DNA from: Epiperipatus broadwayi
Taxonomy: Eukaryota > Onychophora > Udeonychophora > Euonychophora > Peripatidae
Assembly (NCBI GenBank): GCA_028023455.1
Contig: JAQFVV010000072.1
Location: forward strand, 1,694,501 to 1,758,500
DNA: 64,000 nucleotides
Reading direction: 5' to 3'
The notes below the pieces were generated by a model. The model did not search any database. It was not told the origin of the DNA and was given only the letters and a program-made list of their open reading frames with translations. Below, piece after piece: positions 60,281 through 64,000 of the stretch (its first letter is position 1; the number at the start of each line of letters is the position of its first letter). A program made the translations under genes and the position numbers.

Positions 60281-61397
60281 TTTTATTTAAAAATATAAAA
60301 TTAAAAAGAAAATAGAAAAAGAAAAATTATAGAAAAAATTTTTTGTAGTGATAGGACACTGATCAGATGGAGCAAAAAGCTATTATCGAATGATTGGCAG
60401 TAAAGAATGCATATGCTTATGTATTTTTTTTTCTTTTTTGATGTAATCTAAAAAAATTAAAAACATGCATTATGCTATTATTTCAAATGACAATGATTTA
60501 TACCCCCACATGCCTTGAACAGGGTGGCAAATTAGCACATTACTTAGTAACCAGATAGAAAAGAAAATAGCATAGTCCTAAACCCAGCCACAACATAACA
60601 CCTAACTTCCAATTTTATTAATGTGTTAAGATGATTAAAAAGTCCTATACATTGCTAAGTTAATTTGACAGTGAAACTATTAGAAAATAGGAAAAGAGTA
60701 AATAAGTAAAACAACTGGCTGGGGCAAAAAGATATAAGCAAAAATTAAATACAATACTATGGAAAAAAAATAATAAGGCGCAAAAAATAACATAAAAGCC
60801 ATGCAAATAATTAAAAATAATAACAAAATGGGAAACTGCTATCAGCATGTAATAAAGTGAGAGATAAAAAGAAAAAGAAAAAAAATTAAATGAAAGTACT
60901 TTTACAAAATGATTTTAAATGTTGCAAAACAACAACAATAAAAACAATAATAATAAAAATTAAAAATAAATAAATAAATAATTAAAAAAATGTTATTATT
61001 TATAAAGGCCTGCACCTAATGATGAACGAAATCACAATTAACAAATTTGTAAATGGAAGAAATATTCCAGCAAAGTCTATGTCATAATTAATAGAAAAAT
61101 CAGACAAGGACTCGGCTAATATTTTGTTCTATCATAAAAAATAAAAAAAACAAAAAACAAATTCTGAATGAACTCAGATACTCTTATTCATTTTAATGTA
61201 AATTATTTTGTTGCAAAATGGAAAAATCTCAGTGTATTCAAAAAATAATTAGAAAAACTAAACCTATCCCAAAGTTTCCCATTGTGCTAAATCCCCTATA
61301 TTTTAAATAATGAACAGGATTAAGAAATATTTTTTACCATCTCACAATTAAATTTATTACTTTTTTTTTATGATTAATGGAAGGGTGGTAAAATAAT
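60281..61397 (-). other. Probable 3' UTR / downstream flank of the 61.4-kb gene
   Basis: Non-coding and A/T-rich. A canonical AATAAA on the minus strand lies at 61353-61358, only ~40 nt after the stop codon, and further AATAAA strings follow. The real polyadenylation site cannot be chosen from sequence alone. Confidence 0.4.
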
Positions 61398-63366
61398 TTA
61401 CGAGGGGGAGTGTTCACTTGTGCTACTTATAGCACTATCTTGATCCTGTTCAAATTGAGAGCCACCTATATCCACACAACGACTTTCACATGACTCTAAA
61501 AAACAATCATCATTTAGCCTTGCATGTTTATTTTCAATTATTTGACCATTTGAAATTTCAACATGCATAAAAGTACAATGTCGTTGTGGTGAAGGGGCTT
61601 CTCTAGAAATACCACTATTTATTATTTTTAAATCAGATGTGACTGAAATTTCGGAATCGTCAGAATCCGATGAACTATCAGTATGTTCAGAGTCACTGCT
61701 AGATTGTCCCACTACATCTGAATGAACAAAATCTTCAAGAAGCTCAACATCTTCATGTAAACTGGTCTTTTCACACATTGTTCCGTTACCAGCAGAACTC
61801 ATGTCTTCAAAACATCCCCCTTCTAAACTATTTTCTGCTTTAGGAGTTTTTTCTTGGGAGGAGCCCTTTACTAAACAAAAACCATCCACTGGACTCTGGC
61901 CGGCAGAGTCAAAGCTCTCCTGGAATGAAAATGAATGCCGATTCCCATACATGCAACCATCACTGAGCCTCTTCATGTCAGTTAGGTCTTCTAAACTGAC
62001 ATGTTGAGACGGGATGGAATGTGAATCAGTAGAAGAATCACTCAAGTCTTCAACCATATCTGAATGCTGTATTAGAAAAGATTCGGGATAATTTTGAGTG
62101 GCAGCATTTTTCATGTTGACATTTATATTTTTTTGATTATTATCATTTGTAAGTGATGCAACAGAAGAGCTCAGACCCTTATCAGAATCTTGGCTATGTC
62201 CACTAGGGCTGGTGGAACGTTTTTTTTGCAAATATTCAATTAAAACTTCTAGAGAACCTACATTAACTGTATGATCTTCACTAGAAAAACTATCCTTTGG
62301 AGGGAGTTTATTTCTCGAGACAAAATCTAGAGATTGTTGACCTGAAAAATATTTTGGCGATTTTGGAGGGCTGTTCTTATAACTTTGGGCTGATCGGGGA
62401 GAATTAGGGGAATCATGAATGACCCTGTTCCTAGCAAATAATGTAGGGCTTGTTTGAGCAATTTTGTGGTGTTCTATTTCCACAGTAATTTTGGGAATTA
62501 TTGGAGAAGATCTAAATGGAGCTAATGGACACCCTAAAGAATCTATATCTGAAGGTGGGACAAGTTTATTCTTACTTAAATGCCTTTTATGTAATACGTA
62601 TGAAAAATCATCATCAATTTTATCGTCTATTTTTAATTCCTCATTTATTATCTTATCAGAAATTTTATTCTGATTTGAATCTGTTTTAGAATCTACTTCC
62701 TGAATATCAGAAACTAAAATCTGTGCTACATTTTGCTCAATTAATACTTTAACAGGTGATGGAGGTGGGGTTGGTAAATTCTGAACCATTTTTACATTGC
62801 CATTGCTATTTTTGTTTTGTTCAGGCAGGCTTTCCTCCTGCATGTTTTCATGATCTTCTAAATGATATGAATCATGAGAAACATTATCATCATTGTCATT
62901 TGTATTAGTTTCTATTAGTTTAGTATTAGTAACTAGTGTATTAGTGTTAATGTTATTACTATGAGAAGGAGAGAGATTAAGACCTTGTTGCTCCATGGGT
63001 TCAGTTTTACAAGCTTCGATGATGGAGGTGGTGATTTCGATAGGAGAATCCTTTTCTTTATATTCCTCTACATTTTCAGGTAAACCATTTTCCGTGGGAG
63101 AAGGTGTCTTTGGACTTGCTGGTAACATCTCTCTTGATTCTCCTAACTCTAAAGTCCTTGCTTCGGAATTTGTACTACCTTCATGCACAGACACTTCCGG
63201 CATTTCTGTACAAAGCATATTTTCTTGGGAACTAGTTACAGGCTGGGAACCACTTGACCGTGATGCAGAAGTGCTAAATCTGGTATCACTAGCTAATGGA
63301 AGGAGGGGTGTGGCTGCCAAAGAAGTCCCTACACTAGTCTGACCAGATAGCCGTGAGCTTGCCGTT
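61398..63366 (-). CDS. Terminal coding exon of an unrecognised Ser-rich protein
   Basis: This open exon of about 656 codons ends in TAA at 61398-61400. Its 5' limit is a splice acceptor: the minus strand reads TTTATTGTTTTTGTAG just before 63366, so the exon begins in phase 2 and any start codon lies outside the window. The residues ahead of RTASSRLSGQ are intron. The protein looks intrinsically disordered: rich in Ser, Asp, Glu and Asn. It has Pro-directed sites (LPTPPPSPVK, NSPPKSPKYF, SPNSPRS), an acidic-Ser cluster (SSSDSEHTDSSSDSDDSE), an Asn/Thr run and a hydrophobic patch VGSLEVLIEYLQKKR. No catalytic domain is visible; the known domains would be in upstream exons. Codon use and lack of stops mark it as real. 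I cannot name it. A scaffold or signalling regulator with a phosphorylated tail is an inference only. Confidence 0.88.
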
Positions 63367-64000
63367 CTACAAAAACAATAAAACAATATATTATTTACAA
63401 AATTAAAAAAAAAACCAACTTATCCAAACCAAAGCTAATTGAAAAAATAACAACTATAATATTGTTATCATTATTAAGAAAAGTGTTTAAAAATGGGCTT
63501 GGGAAACAGCATTGACAACAGAGTAATCTGTTAATGAATACTGATGATATCTGCTGATTTCTATTAATTCTAAAATTAGGGGAGAATCTATAATACAAAT
63601 AAGTAAAAAAAAAAAACCATTTTTTCAATTAGCCAATTAGAATATTATATTGAAAATATTATTTTGGTTTGGATGTTTAAAAAATACATTTCATTACTTT
63701 ATGAACTTCTTTTTAGTCTTCTCGTTATTTTTACTTTTATATATATTCCAATAAATATTTCATAACTTAAATTCATGATAAAATTTAAAAGAAGATGGGA
63801 TTTGAAGGGGAAAAAAATCATTAGCGCTACAAACAATCGTCAAATAAAATTAACCAACAATCATTTAACACATAGTCTTCTGTGGCATATAAAAATAACA
63901 TGAAAATATGATCACTCAATTAAAATTATTTAATGTAGATTTTTTTTAGTACAAAATATCATAAAGGATCCTGCAGAAATTCTAACTAAAAGATAGATTC
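63367..64000 (-). other. Intron upstream of the terminal exon (partial)
   Basis: It follows the acceptor at 63366/63367 on the minus strand. A pyrimidine-rich tract (TTTTATTGTTTTTGTAG) precedes the AG. No further exon is visible before the window ends; the 77-aa frame at 63395-63628 is AT-rich and has no support. Confidence 0.7.

Noticed and set aside
63367-63386. MFYCFC as the protein start of the 61.4-kb exon
   Set aside because: Those codons begin with TTG and lie in intron sequence before a clear TTTTTGTAG acceptor.

Overview
This is an AT-rich metazoan (eukaryotic) window dominated by transposable-element relics, with one clear host-gene exon. The exon ends in a normal splice acceptor. 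The LINE, Penelope and hAT families seen here suggest an invertebrate, and my best guess is a mollusc, probably a cephalopod. That guess rests on the flavour of the RTE endonuclease/RT element, a GTF2IRD2-type hAT transposase and one OR-type-looking SINE, and it is not proven from the sequence.

Layout. 0-5 kb: an edge copy of a repeat I call R1, a 1.75-kb inverted-arm structure holding a duplicated unit with a small foldback insertion, and a 3 x 120-bp tandem repeat. 5-16 kb: a decayed RTE LINE (A) split by an R1 copy, then two diverged ~3-kb copies of one segment (D1, D2) with a truncated RTE (B) between them. D2 carries a palindrome inside TTA microsatellites. 15.8-23 kb: small foldback and direct-repeat elements, including one that carries an antisense piece of 28S rRNA, two more R1 copies and a tRNA-like SINE. 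23-36 kb: 3' LINE scraps, an R1 unit with 455-bp terminal repeats, and a second tRNA-like SINE with clear target-site duplications. 36-39 kb: a near-perfect 655-bp palindrome, an inverted repeat element and an RTE fragment (C). 40-48 kb: a nested block in which an old RTE (D) was interrupted by a Penelope-like element (RT plus GIY-YIG) and by a hAT transposon. The hAT has a perfect 8-bp target duplication and itself contains a LINE fragment. R1 copy 6, with tandem units, follows. 50.8-54.2 kb: a near full-length RTE with few lesions. 54-61 kb: a foldback element and otherwise plain AT-rich DNA. 61.4-64 kb: the terminal coding exon (about 656 codons, minus strand) of an unrecognised serine-rich, probably disordered protein, plus part of its upstream intron.

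The most interesting signal is that several otherwise unrelated repeats here share hammerhead-ribozyme-like architecture. R1, the D1/D2 segment, the 28.4-kb repeat, the Penelope-like element's own inverted ends, the 36-kb palindrome and the 54.5-kb foldback all show it to some degree. In R1 the fold is almost complete: a 6-bp stem I, a CUGANGA core, a stem II hairpin, GAA, a tiny self-complementary stem III and a GUC or GUU cleavage triplet. Some copies are tandem and some are inverted, as expected for Penelope-derived, retrozyme-like non-autonomous elements. Catalysis is not shown: the pair that should close stem II is an A.A mismatch in R1, and the other families carry an extra base at that point.
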